This document shows positions 42,245 to 52,554 of a DNA stretch of 64,000 nt, in pieces. Each line of letters starts with the position of its first letter. The first letter of the stretch is position 1. Source of the stretch: Enchytraeus crypticus. Lineage: Eukaryota; Annelida; Clitellata; Enchytraeida; Enchytraeidae. The notes beneath the pieces are model-generated. The model saw only the letters and a program-made list of their open reading frames with translations, was not told the DNA's origin and ran no database searches. The position numbers were made by a program, and so were the translations under genes. Location: assembly GCA_905160935.1 (NCBI GenBank), contig CAJHZI010000458.1:425001-489000 (forward strand), given 5' to 3'.

Positions 42245-42680
42245 GCGCTGCAGGTAGCAGGTTTATATTGCAGGTAACAGGTTTAGATTGCAGGTAACAG
42301 GTTTACATTGCAGGTAGCATGTTTAGATTGCAGGTAGCATGTTTTGACTGCAGGTAACAGGTTTAGATTGCAAGCAGCATGTTTAGATTGCAGGTAGCAT
42401 GTTTAGATTGCGGGTAGCATGTTTAGATTGTAGGTAGCATGTTTAGATTGTAGGTAGCAGGTTTAGATTGGAGGTAGCAGGTTTAGATTGCAGGTAGCAT
42501 GTTTAGATTGTAGGTAGCAGGTTTAGATTGGAGGTAGCAGGTTTAGATTGCAGGTAGCATGATTAGATTGTAGGTAGCATGTTTAGATTGTAGGTAGCAG
42601 GTTTAGATTGGAGGTAGCAGGTTTAGATTGTAGGTAGCATGTTTAGATTGGAGGTATCAGGTTTAGATTGCAGGTAGACA
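42245..42680 (+). repeat. 20-bp minisatellite
   Basis: About 21 units of gtttagattgcaggtagcat (variants caggtagcag, taggtagcat, gaggtagcag). Higher-order blocks recur, for example the three-unit block at 42430-42490 and again at 42510-42550. Confidence 0.9.
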
Positions 42681-42688
42681 GGCATGAC

Positions 42689-43391
42689 CAGTAGCGGATC
42701 CAGGGGAGGGGCCCGGGCCCCCCCTTAGGCCCGGCGATAAAAGTTTTAAACTATATTTTAATTGCATCTATGGCAATTTCTATGTCAATATGTTTGTAAG
42801 GGCAGTGGTGGGGGGGTTCCAAAGGTAACTCAGTTCCACTAGCTCAAATATGGGATTAGGGGCCCATATTTGGTAAACTAGAAGCCCTCTATACTGGAAG
42901 GGGACCCGAAAATTGTCTATCGTTTCACTAGCTCCCAATTTTCACTTTAGCCACTGTAGGCCTATAAGAGGAATTCAAAGGATCGAGGATGTAAGTCACA
43001 AATGTGAACTCTGTCCCGGAGCAGTGGTGCAAACAGCCTTGACTGGGAGGGGCTTAAGACCACCCTCCTACCATCAAAATTAGGTCACTTTTACAATTCG
43101 TCCAGCTGAGTTTCTTCAAATGAAAAAATTAACCTACTTTTTTCCAAAACAAATGGAGGAATTTAGGCATTTTAGGCTTTATTCTCACTTTAGTACGTGT
43201 ATGCGTGGGTGGGGAGGGGGGGGGGTAAGATATGGGTCGCGCACAGTAGTGAAAAATGTTGGGCCCCCCCATGGCATTTTTTTCTGGTTGAGTCACATAT
43301 CCCGAAGAAAGGGAGGGGAGGTTAAGCAAAAAATGTGTACTCTCAAAAAAATTTGGGCCCCACCCTTAAAAAATTCCTGGATCCGCCCCTG
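42689..43391. mobile_element. GGCGGATCC-type (hAT-like) non-autonomous element
   Basis: Left end CAGTAGCGGATCCAGGGG, right end CTGGATCCGCCCCTG. The interior shares blocks with 53675-54366 in opposite orientation (cagttccactagctcaaata, ctcccaattttcactttagc). No transposase. The flanking 8-mers do not match, so the present copy may be a recombinant of two insertions. The left end lies in the 20-bp minisatellite. Confidence 0.65.
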
Positions 43392-43395
43392 GGTT

Positions 43396-43679
43396 TAATT
43401 AAATATAGGCCAGCTGTAATTCGATAAGGATTCTTTATCCAAGGTGCACCATAGCCATATATGGACTTCTTCTTAAGTATATTGAGTAACAATTAACGTC
43501 ATGCGCTTGAATTCCTGAGGAAATAATCCAGTTGGAATAGAGATATTCAGAATCATAGCTAGATTCATAGTTAGTGCAGGAGCCAGTCTGTGAATACACT
43601 TCTTTAGAAGAGAGGTTTGGACAGGGTCTAATTCAAAGTGTTACGCTGGAGAGTCTAAAACAATTTGTGGCTACCCATG
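43396..43679. other. No gene seen
   Basis: Unassigned spacer. Confidence 0.35.
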
Positions 43680-43932
43680 CATTCATTCTCTCCAGAACTT
43701 CTTCAGTTTTACTCTTTGTGTCCAACTTATCTTCTCCAGTCTTCGATCTCCATATCTACATTTCCAACGTTTCTAGTTTCCTAGCATCTTCCTTCATGCT
43801 CATGTTTCGCATCCATTTGATATCGCGTCGTCCTTACAAAAGTGTTCACTGTATCTTTACCTTTGTGGTTTTCTTTAGACTTTTTGTTAAGAGTTCTTTC
43901 CTATTACGCTTTTTTTGTTAAAAGAGTTCTTC
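43680..43932 (-). mobile_element. LINE A-related diverged fragment
   Basis: In reverse the order matches LINE A C-terminal coding DNA (ctttagactttttgtt complement, atgtttcgcatccat complement, catttccaacgtttctag complement), at low identity and with no open frame. Confidence 0.55.
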
Positions 43933-43934
43933 CT

Positions 43935-44840
43935 TTTCCTATTTGACCCCCGGCTATAGAGGACTCTCATATATTAGACCGATTATTTGAATATAATATT
44001 TGTGGATTCAATTTAACATAGTCTTGAACAGGATTTTGGTGAGGTTTCAGCCAGTTGATAAAAGGTTTCAGCCAGTTGAAGTGGTGTGGCAGAAAAAATA
44101 GCCATCATTGGCTGTGGTTTGTCTTTCTTTTATAACTGTGGCTATTTCTTGTTCCATCATCCATGGATGATGATACGTGTATCAGGTCTATGGTATGGTG
44201 TGTGTTTATAAACAAATGTGTGTAATTCATTTTAATATTTTAGTACTATTATATGTAACTGACGCTAACTATAATCTAATCAATTTAGGGATTCTGTAAA
44301 TACTGTGAAATACTGTGAGTATTTACTGATAATATGATATTTTAACTGATACCTTTACTATAAGGAAATGAATTCGGAAATAATTTCAATGTGAATTTTC
44401 TCCTGTAAATTTAATTAAGTTTTATAGTATTAAATGTCACTAATGTGGGCGTATTAGCGGCTCTCGATCATTGCACTGATCCATTCCCGTTTTATAGCAC
44501 ACTCCCAATGTTCTTGCTTAACCCAGACATATTTGAATAACTTCAAGTGTCCATAACTGTTCAAATTAATGATCTTAATACGGTAACATCAGCGATGGAG
44601 TTAATCGTAACTGTGTGGCTGAATAATTGTTTGCTGAGTGTCTTTTGATTTTTGAGTAGACTAGAAGATAGCAGAGCTTTAGATAGATATATAGGTATAA
44701 TAGTGTATATAGTATACACAGCGCTACTGTGGCATTTAGCTTAGAGCGGTGCTTTATATACATATTATTATTACTATTACTATTACTATAGCGATATGGA
44801 GCTAACACTTTAACTGCTTGCATGAATATGAACTGATAAT
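43935..44840. other. No gene seen
   Basis: AT-rich. 44040-44075 has a short tandem duplication of gtttcagccagttga. Confidence 0.4.
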
Positions 44841-44844
44841 ATTT

Positions 44845-44990
44845 TTCCTCATGGCGTGTCCGGGGTACTGATGAATAGAACAACCGTTAACTGCACGTGT
44901 CATAAGAAGCGACTGAGCAAGAACTGAAAAAAGCAATGGAAACCACCTCGGAAACCATATTTTACCAAGCTGTAGGCTACATAAGGTATA
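44845..44990 (+). repeat. GTCGTAAGAGGCGACT-type repeat
   Basis: tcatggcgtgtccggggtac, ccgttaactgcacgtgtcat, aagaagcgactgagcaag. Its first half resembles the start of repeat R3 at 47795 (gtgtccgggttgtttgaa, actgcacgtgtcgtagaagg), so the two may be subfamilies. Confidence 0.55.
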
Positions 44991-45173
44991 GTCTTTTTGA
45001 AGGAATTAACTCGTTGATATATGGAGTGCTCTTTATGTACCCTTAAAGCTGACTCTAAGTATGAACTGTAAATATGCACCTTTGACTTGCTACTTGGTCG
45101 AATGCCAGTGAGAGAGAATATAACATTTAATAATTATTTTAAAATTGCAGAAATTATATAAGAAAACTATTTG

Positions 45174-45348
45174 ATGGCTATATACGGTGTTTATATCATT
45201 AACCGAGCCGGAGGACTCATCTATCAGTATGATCATAATATGCCAAAGGTAGAGACGGAGAAAACATTCAGTTATCCTCTTGAACTGGTTCTAAAAGTCT
45301 ACGATGAACGAGTCGTTGTGGCTTTCGGGCAGAGGGACGGTATTAAGG
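45174..45348 (+). CDS. TRAPPC4: TRAPPC4 exon 1
   Basis: Start ATG at 45174 gives [20 protein letters not shown], which matches the family N-terminus; a TTG codon just upstream is not the start. Ends AAGG|GTGAGT, phase 1. The upstream tttaaaattgcag could be a 5' UTR acceptor. Confidence 0.9.
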
Positions 45349-48300
45349 GTGAGTAATTTGAAAGAATTTAGCTAAGTAACAAATGTCCTGCTAGAATTGT
45401 TACTTAGCTAACTGCTTTCCAATCAGATTAAGTTGTAATTTATTTTCCTTTCTTTTAGTTTAGTTCATTAATTCTGAGATAAGTGTGTATTTCAGTTGAT
45501 TTTGCATTTTAGGCCTACATGACATTAATATAGTTATAGACGGTGGTCAGCTAGATAAGATGTGTATCATCTTCCCTGATGGTCGTTGTTCTAGGTTTCA
45601 CAGACTATTTGATACCCTGTGTTTCTGGGAATTTTTTATTTTATTTCTTATTTGGTGTTGATGCTGAAATAAAACATGTATCTCTGAGTAGCTTGTTTTG
45701 AGAAATGTTACAATTGATAAATAATTAATAAATTTAATAATTGTTTTAAATATTTTTATTGTAAATTTGTAATTATTATATTAATTTTGACCTGCACATA
45801 AATTAATAATTATATATTCATCATCATCATCTTCCCTTGAATTCTAGTTTAACTAGGGTCGGGATACGAATAGACTGTCTCAAATCCTCTTTGTCCTACA
45901 CCATATCATTAATTAATAATTATATATTAATATTCATTTATGAGTAGAAAGCTTCTGCTAATATTGTTGTGATGTATACACATCATGGACAGTTAACTAC
46001 GTAAATTTCTAAAGTCTCTTTGAAATTAACAATTGATTGATCTGTTAATTTTTCATGGCATATGAAGATGTCACTTACATTAATATTGTTAGTGTATATT
46101 GTTAGTTTTAACGGGTATTAAATACAGTATCATGATGTGGTAATTTAAATATTTAGTGCTAGTACTCTATCATCAGGGTCAAAATGCAAAACCATGTTTA
46201 TTTCACTTCGGGTAATATTTAACTATACACAATAAATTCATGTAGAGAAAGTGAAGTATAATACAAAGGCCCGAAGGCACCGACTTGTGCCCCGAAGTTC
46301 TTTAAAAGTTGTCGCTATTACAGTCTGCGGTTTGTCAGATTGATGATGGAAATAAAGGGAGGAGAATATTATTAATTATTATTAAACGTATGGTTGTAAA
46401 TTTATTCGTGCTGGTCATCAGTGAAAAACCTTAAGGTTGTTTAATTTATGTTTCATTTATTAATCATTGGCGTCCCTGACATCATCCCTGGATGAGGAAA
46501 CAGACATTCTCTCTCTCTTAGTGCACAGCCTACTGGCAGGTCCATGGTATATAACGCACTCACTCATCTTTATTTTCCATTTTCCTCTTCATGTCCAATT
46601 ACGAGCAGATCTTTAAATCATCCATAACATTCCTTTTGATATACCATTATTCTTGGGGGATTCTGCTTATGACGAGGTGGGCCCCCTATGCCTTCCTTAG
46701 CTTCGACTAACATTTACTGGGCAGGGACGTCATTCCCTGAGAACACTATCCTGTTTACTCAAGAAACCGACATTAAGCCTTTATTAATATTATTATTAGT
46801 ATTAATGACTATCTGAATGAGATACTAATCTAGACCAGTCGGTTGATTGTACTTCACTCAATTCATTTTCAGACGATGTTGTTGCTCTGTCTCAGTTTCA
46901 TTTTCGGACAATAAAAAGCTAAAGCTAAAAAAAGCTAAGGTTAACGTCAGTTTCCTCACTCGAAAGCGATGTCAGTGACGGGCGAGCCCAGTATTTGAAC
47001 CCCGCTCCTACTGATCCGCGTTCGAGTATCTTACCGACTTGGGCGAAGTCGGTAATAATATTAATAATGGTAATAATAATAATAATAATAGCACACATTA
47101 TAGTGAAATGATCAACTATTTTTATTTCTATCACTTTTAATACCACATGTTTTAAGTACCGTTAGGCAATTTAGATCATTTCCGTATAGCCAGTCCAGTG
47201 AATGTCTGAGATTTTACTCTCAGATCAGCGCGGCTGGGATTTGAACCCACGAGCGTTCAACTCACCTCAGGATTGTCATTTAAAACTTCATGACGTTATC
47301 TACACCTCTAACCATTGCGCTATTGAGACATTCAATTATTATTACTAAAACCTTTATTATTATTATTTAAAGGACATTAAACCTTTATTATTATTTATTT
47401 ATTTATTCATTTATATGTAGTGGGACACTGTGTGCTGGCTATCAACGGCATACCCACTGACGGGCGCTATGTTAAAAACGACAGCGGCACCAGAGACGTG
47501 CTGGATATCGTCACCAAAGAAGAAAACTTTCCACTTTCTATTCGCTTTGGTCGTCCGCCGATATCTACCAATGAGAAGATAATGCTGGCGTCCATGTTCC
47601 ACTCGTAAGTAAAAAGCTGGTAAAGCTAAGGTTAACGTCAGTTTCCTCACTCGAAAGCGATCTCAGTAACGGGCGAGCCCAGGATTTGAACCCCGCACAT
47701 ACTGATCCGCGGTCGAGTATCTTACCGACTTAAGTCTGATAATAGTGCTATAATAATATTTCTGATCTGTAATAGTTCGTACATTTCCGTGTTGTGTCCG
47801 GGTTGTTTGAAGAATTGACCAACCGGTGACTGCACGTGTCGTAGAAGGCGACTAAAGCACTAAGATCCATACCAACGTCAGAAAGGGCATTCGGTTGGTG
47901 AGCGTCTAGGCTCCAGAAATGCTACAAAAATTTAGAAAAAATGGAAAAGTCTCAAATTGGGGATTGGCTGGTGGTGTGGTGTAGGATAGAGAGGATTTGA
48001 GACAGTCTATTCCTATCCCAACCCTGGTTAAACTGGGATTCAAGGGAGGAGGATGATGATGATGATGATGAAGAATAGTTCATACTGTGGTTATGTAGAG
48101 CAATGGATCAGTTCGGTAATTTAAAACATATTTTGTTGTATGGTAACACTGGTTTGTTTATGTTAACATCTGATACATAAATTTACATGTAAATGTAATG
48201 GGTCTATATTATAACTTCGTTAAAATGCATGCATACCCTTATAATGGGTGAAAGAGTTAAACTATAAGTGTTAAGTTATTCTTTAATTAATATACGTATA

Positions 48301-51300
48301 GTAGGTTGTAAAGTAAATAACATTTCTAAAGAAAACTTGTATTAGAAATTTTATGAGGAACTAGTACATTTCAATAGTATTCTATGCAGTGTTTACTTTT
48401 TCTAGTCCACTGTTTATATTTGGTGTCCACGATGTTCCATTTATAGCTATTACCGAAAAGATCTATTAGGACGATATTGCTACCTTATACTTAGTTCACT
48501 TTTCGAATTTCATTTTTAAGCTGCACCCTTGATTACTAGATTGCATTCATACGCCTATTAATTATCATTATTTATGTTAACCGTAATTCCTCAATTTTTA
48601 ATAATAATAGTCGAGGTTTAACGTCCATTTCCTCATCCAAGGATGATTGCAGGTACGTGTTAAAGCATGATTTTGTATGTATGTGTAAATTGTAGTCGGA
48701 ATCTTTCAATTGCATATGTATTTGTATGTGTATGTAGATTTTTAACTAGGGTCTCATTATTGTATGTGTGTTTGTAATACTTATGTGTATGTATGTGTAT
48801 ATATGTGTAGATTGTATGCTATAGCCTCTCAGTTGAATGTGTGTTTGTATGTGTGCGTCTGTGTAGATTGTATGCTATAGCCTCTCAGTTGAATGTGTGT
48901 TTGTATGTGTACGTATGTGTAGATTGTACGCTATAGCCTCTCAGTTGTATGTGTGTTTGTATGTGTATATATGTGTAGATTGTAGTTGTATGTGTGTTTG
49001 TATGTGTATATATGTGTAGATTGTAGTTGTGTGTGTGTTTGTATGTGTGTGTATCTGTAGATTGTACGCTATAGCCTCTCAGTTGTCCCCTGTACCGCAG
49101 TCTTCAGGTATACAACAGATAGAAACAGATACGTTCAAGCTACACTGCATACAGACTCTTACAGGTATGTGCTGATACTCTTAACTGTTGGATGTTTGAA
49201 TGCTAATTATCTCTCTCTTAGTGCACTGCCTACTGGCTGGTCCATGGTATACAACGCCTCCACTCTTCTCTGTCTTCCGCTTTCCTCTTTTACCACCCTC
49301 TCCTCATTTAAGGGGTGCACGGGACTGGGGGCGTTCATTTGTGTTGTGATATATCATTCTTTTCTTAGGGGTTATGCTTTTGACGAGGAGGGCCCCCTGT
49401 GCCTTTCTCAGCTTCGACTAACATTTACTGGGCAGAGGCGTCATTCCCTGAGAAAACAATCATGTTTATCCTGTTTTCTATTTATATATGTATTTAATTG
49501 TGTGTGGTTTGGTTTGCATTTATGCATGTATTTAGTAATCTGTGGTTTGGTTGGTATTTATGTATGTATTTTATTGTCTGTGGTTTGAATCGTATTTATG
49601 TATGTATTTAATTTTTGTAGTTTGAGTGATCTATTTAACTGTTTGTTTACATATATAAAGAGGTCTTTGGTTTGATATTTAGTGATCACTGATTGGTCAA
49701 GTGTATGATATTTAGTGATCACTGATTGGTCAAGTGTATGATATTTAGTGATCACTGATTGGTCAAGTGTATGATATTTAGTGATCACTGATTGGTCAAG
49801 TGTATGATATTTAGTGATCACTGATTGGTCAAGTGTATGATATTTAGTGATCACTGATTGGTCAAGTGTATGATATTTAGTGATCACTGATTGGTCAAGT
49901 GTATGATATTTAGTGATCACTGATTGGTCAAGTGTATGATATTTAGTGATCACTGATTGGTCAAGTGTATGATATTTAGTGATCACTGATTGGTCAAGTG
50001 TATGATATTTAGTGATCACTGATTGGTCAAGTGTATGATATTTAGTGATCACTGATTGGTCAAGTGTATGATATTTAGTGATCACTGATTGGTCAAGTGT
50101 ATGATATTTAGTGATCACTGATTGGTCAAGTGTATGATATTTAGTGATCACTGATTGGTCAAGTGTATGATATTTAGTGATCACTGATTGGTCAAGTGTA
50201 TGATATTTAGTGATCACTAATTGGTCAGGTGCTTGATATGTAGTGATCTCTGATTGGTCAAGTGCTTGATATGTAGTGATCTCTGACTGGTCAAATACTA
50301 TAGTGATCACTGATTGGTTAGGTGCTTGATGTTTAGCGATCTCTGATTGGTCAAGTGTTGATATTTAGTGATCATTGATTGATCAAGTCCTTTTTATTTA
50401 GTGATCACTGATTGGTCAAGTGTACGATATTTAGTGATCACTGATTGATCAAGTGTATGATATTTAGTGATCACTGATTGGTCAAGTGCTTCTAATGTAG
50501 AGAAAGATCAGTGATATGTTGATCCAGTGTTTGAAATGTAGTGATCGCTGAAAAATGATCTTTTATATGTATTGATCACTGATAGATTTATTAAATTCTT
50601 AATTGATCGTTAAGTAGATAGATGGCAAATAGATGCAAGATATTAGATGGCAAACGATGCAAGGATCGACAGCGGATGACGTTTATCAAGAGTCTTAGCA
50701 AATGGATGCAGTTAACTGAAACAGAGATGATCAGAGCAACAATGAACAGAGGCATATGGAGGAATATGACCATGACTGCCCAGGCTTGGAACAGGCACGG
50801 CACTTAGAGACGAAGAATTGGTCGTTATGGGTATCAAGTATATAATAAGTCATATGTACATGATAAGTATATGACAAGTTGATTTATAGAGTGACTGATT
50901 GATTGATGCAGGTATAAAGTTTGTTGTATGTTTGATGCAGGTATAAAGTTTGTAGTTAACACGGATGTAAAGCGACCCAATGAGGATCTTCTGCTGAAGA
51001 AACTATACGAGTTATATTCAGACTATGCTCTCAAGAACCCGTTCTACAGTCTAGACATGCCGATCAGGTACTACAATCTGTTTCTTTGGCTGGAGCCTTT
51101 GGACGTCGGTAAGATATCCGACCTTGGATCAGGATGTGTGGGTTCAAATCCTGGGCTCTCCCGTCACTGACATCTATCGCTTTCGAGAGATGAAACTGAC
51201 ATGCGGCTTTACGGCTTTCATAAGTTTTAAGATTGCGGTACAGCTTTAGGTATGGGACTGTAGTGTATGTATTTACGATCATGCAGTGCTTCTTAGTAGT

Positions 51301-51605
51301 ACTAAAAGCCTAGCATAGCTTCAGTTAACTGTCTTGAAAGCTTGTCCGTGACAGACATGCAATGAATTTTAATTCTGCATGTGGGTAATTTACCAACTTG
51401 TTGTCGGGTCAGCCTAAGTAACATCATCATCTTCATCATCATCATCATCAACGTCTTCCCTTGAATCCAAGTTTAACTAGGGCCAGGATTGGAAAATTTG
51501 TAGCTATTTGTAAGTAAGATGTGCTGAGCGAATGAACGAACTATTTCTTACGACATGCACGTTCACTGCTTATGATGTTTCTGATAAAAACAATTTATTG
51601 TATTC

Positions 51606-51673
<68 letters not shown>

Positions 51674-52516
51674 TAGTGCGCTGCCTACTGGCAGGTCCAT
51701 AATAGACCTACCCCCTTAGAATATGTCCTATCCAACTCTTCTCCAGAACTTCCTCATTTGTAACCTTTTGAGTCCAGCTAATCCTCTCTATTCTTCTCCA
51801 AATCCACATTTCCAATGCCTCCAGTTTCCTAATATCTTTCTTCCTTAAGGTCCATGTTTCACATCCATACAGTAGCATGTTCCAAACCAAGGTTTTCACT
51901 ATCTTTATCTATTTCAGATAGACATTAGATCAGTGATAAAAATCATAGTGTTTATTTAATTTGGTGTATAGAAGGTATTAAATTAAGTTTTGTTAAGGAT
52001 TAGATTTTTGTTTAGGGTTAGGGTTTAATTTGAATTGAATTAGGGTTAGATTAGATGACATTTGGAAAAGAAGCAATACGATTTTTGTCACTGATTTAAT
52101 GTCTACCTCTATTTCACGTGTGAACCAGTTATTATGAACAGCGTGAACTCTTTACTATGTTTCAGATGTGAACTCTTAATTGTGTTTCAGATGTGAACTC
52201 TTTATTGTGTTTCAGATGTGAACTGTTTATTGTGTTTCAGATGTGAACTCTTTATTGTGTTTCAGATGTGAACTGTTTATTGTGTTTCAGATGTGAAATG
52301 TTTATTATGTTTCAGATGTGAGCTCTTTATTGTGTTTCAGATGTGAACTGTTTATTGTGTTTCAGATGTGAAATGTTTATTATGTTTCAGATGTGAGCTC
52401 TTTATTGTGTTTCAGATGTGATCTCTTTATTGTGTTTCAGATGTGAACTGTTTGAGCTGAACGTGAAGCAGTTGGTAGAGACAGCAGAACGCTATGGACT
52501 AAGCGCAGCAGGATAA
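45174..52516 (+). CDS. TRAPPC4: TRAPP complex subunit 4 (TRAPPC4, synbindin), complete five-exon gene
   Basis: Join of 45174-45348, 47421-47604, 49061-49164, 50941-51067 and 52441-52516, giving 221 residues (vertebrate TRAPPC4 is 219). TRAPPC4 is a longin-like core subunit of TRAPP, which works with the other small subunits as exchange factor for Rab1-type GTPases at the ER-Golgi and Golgi. Recognition from conserved blocks: [49 protein letters not shown] across the first junction, [35 protein letters not shown] and [16 protein letters not shown] across the last. Every intron is GT-AG and phase is preserved throughout. Introns are packed with SINEs and minisatellites, three of which include copies of exon starts. 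Confidence 0.92.
45820..45910 (-). repeat. R3 3' end fragment
   Basis: catcatcatcatcttccctt and gtttaactagggtcgggata match the reversed 3' end of R3. Confidence 0.6.
46505..46790 (-). mobile_element. LINE A 3' end composite
   Basis: Reverse of the GA tail and hairpin (cagcctactggcagg), 90 bases of LINE A 3' sequence, then the second block (cattattcttgggggattct, gacgaggtgggccccctatg, catttactgggcagggacgt). Same structure as 1-290 and 49195-49465. Confidence 0.7.
46924..47052 (-). mobile_element. SINE-1 copy in TRAPPC4 intron 1
   Basis: aaggttaacgtcagtttcct, gacgggcgagcccagtattt, ttcgagtatcttaccgactt. It is truncated at the A-box end and meets a (TAA)n run. Confidence 0.75.
47091..47334 (-). 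mobile_element. SINE-2 copy in TRAPPC4 intron 1
   Basis: Complete in reverse: cacattatagtgaaatgatc at the tail, ctgggatttgaacccacgag (B box) and cattgcgctattgagacat at the 5' end. It ends 86 bases before exon 2. Confidence 0.8.
47421..47604 (+). CDS. TRAPPC4: TRAPPC4 exon 2
   Basis: Acceptor ttatatgtag. Encodes [20 protein letters not shown], an acidic linker, then [20 protein letters not shown] and ASMFHS. Ends in phase 2 at CACTC|GTAAGT. Confidence 0.9.
47615..47735 (-). mobile_element. SINE-1 copy 10 bases after TRAPPC4 exon 2
   Basis: gctaaggttaacgtcagttt through gtatcttaccgactta. The insertion is almost on the donor, yet the GTAAGT is intact. Confidence 0.75.
47795..48078 (+). repeat. 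R3, longest copy
   Basis: Begins gtgtccgggttgtttgaag, passes acgtcagaaagggcattcgg, gagcgtctaggctccagaaa and gtctattcctatcccaaccc, and ends in (GAT)n. Best reference for R3 in the window. Confidence 0.7.
48740..49060 (+). repeat. Minisatellite containing copies of the TRAPPC4 exon 3 acceptor and start
   Basis: Units start at 48811, 48867, 48923, 48979 and 49020, each right after a tgtgtag, with spacings 56, 56, 56, 41 and 41 to the true exon at 49061. The first three contain attgtatgctatagcctctc plus agttg, i.e. the first 25 bases of exon 3; the last two lack 15 of these bases. The remainder of the unit is tatgtgtgtttgtatgtgta. Each unit therefore offers an AG acceptor look-alike. Confidence 0.9.
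49061..49164 (+). CDS. TRAPPC4: TRAPPC4 exon 3
   Basis: Encodes [20 protein letters not shown] and [14 protein letters not shown] with split codons at both ends (phase 2 in, phase 1 out). The start at 49061 rather than a later AG is fixed by the conserved LxAIxSQLSP block, which must follow FHS of exon 2. Confidence 0.88.
49195..49465 (-). mobile_element. LINE A 3' end composite in TRAPPC4 intron 3
   Basis: tctctcttagtgcactgcct then actggctggtccatggtata, 60 bases of LINE A, a different filler, then gacgaggagggccccctgtg and catttactgggcagaggcgt. Third example of this fusion. Confidence 0.7.
49660..50520 (+). repeat. 33-bp minisatellite in TRAPPC4 intron 3
   Basis: About 16 essentially perfect copies of tgatatttagtgatcactga ttggtcaagtgta (49676-50220), then diverged units to 50520. 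As 33 is a multiple of 3, the reverse strand is open for 250 codons with an 11-residue period ([11 protein letters not shown]); this is not evidence of a gene. Units contain the palindrome agtgatcact and a CCAAT word in reverse. Confidence 0.92.
50630..50812 (+). mobile_element. LINE B (RTE-like) C-terminal fragment
   Basis: Encodes [38 protein letters not shown] and the terminal AWNRHGT followed by TAG. Same family as 7392-7640, which confirms the natural C-terminus. Confidence 0.75.
50904..50940 (+). repeat. Duplicated TRAPPC4 exon 4 acceptor
   Basis: gatgcaggtataaagtttgt occurs at 50905 and again at 50934, 29 bases apart. The second is used: only it continues as the conserved [12 protein letters not shown]. 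Confidence 0.85.
50941..51067 (+). CDS. TRAPPC4: TRAPPC4 exon 4
   Basis: Encodes [40 protein letters not shown] and I, with a split Gly codon in front and a split Arg codon (AG|A) at the end. Donor AG|GTACTA. Confidence 0.92.
51086..51215 (+). mobile_element. SINE-1 copy 18 bases after TRAPPC4 exon 4
   Basis: ggctggagcctttggacgtc, gtgtgggttcaaatcctggg (B box), cccgtcactgacatctatcg. Second SINE-1 inserted just downstream of a TRAPPC4 donor. Confidence 0.78.
51220..51605. other. TRAPPC4 intron 4, mostly unassigned
   Basis: An R3 end fragment in reverse lies at 51425-51500 (catcatcatcatcatcaacg, cttgaatccaagtttaacta). The rest is unrecognised. Confidence 0.45.
51608..51912 (-). mobile_element. 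(TC)n tail and LINE A 3' end
   Basis: A 64-base TC run joins tattagtgcgctgcctactg gcagg, the reverse of the LINE A hairpin end. The coding part then reads in reverse MERISWTQ-like and [20 protein letters not shown], with an internal deletion between aagaccca-equivalent and ggaagtcctg-equivalent segments. Confidence 0.8.
52141..52440 (+). repeat. 25-bp minisatellite built from the TRAPPC4 exon 5 acceptor and start
   Basis: Twelve units of exactly 25 bases (atgtgaactctttattgtgt ttcag); the last ends at 52440, and exon 5 continues with the same atgtgaactgttt. Every unit ends in TTTCAG, a good 3' splice site, followed by the first 10-13 bases of exon 5. Confidence 0.93.
52441..52516 (+). CDS. 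TRAPPC4: TRAPPC4 exon 5 (terminal)
   Basis: Encodes [20 protein letters not shown] and SAAG, then TAA at 52514-52516. The true acceptor is the last TTTCAG of the 25-bp array, because only from here does the frame continue beyond 13 bases. Confidence 0.9.
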
Positions 52517-52554
52517 CATAAACACTTCAGAAATAATCAATCAATGAAACATAA

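Larger units (their letters stand above)
45349..47420 (+). other. TRAPPC4 intron 1 (repeat-filled)
   Basis: Holds a reversed R3 fragment (45820-45910), an ATT-tailed end (46470-46500), the LINE A composite (46505-46790), SINE-1 (46924-47052) and SINE-2 (47091-47334). Between 45350-45820 and 45915-46465 I see nothing identifiable. Confidence 0.7.

Noticed and set aside
42245-42680. Possible CRISPR-like array (20-base repeats)
   Set aside because: Units are contiguous with no unique spacers, and the genome is eukaryotic; it is a minisatellite.
49558-50310. 250-codon minus-strand frame with an 11-residue period
   Set aside because: It is entirely the 33-bp minisatellite inside TRAPPC4 intron 3; the period is a multiple of three and no start, signal or flanking exon supports a protein.
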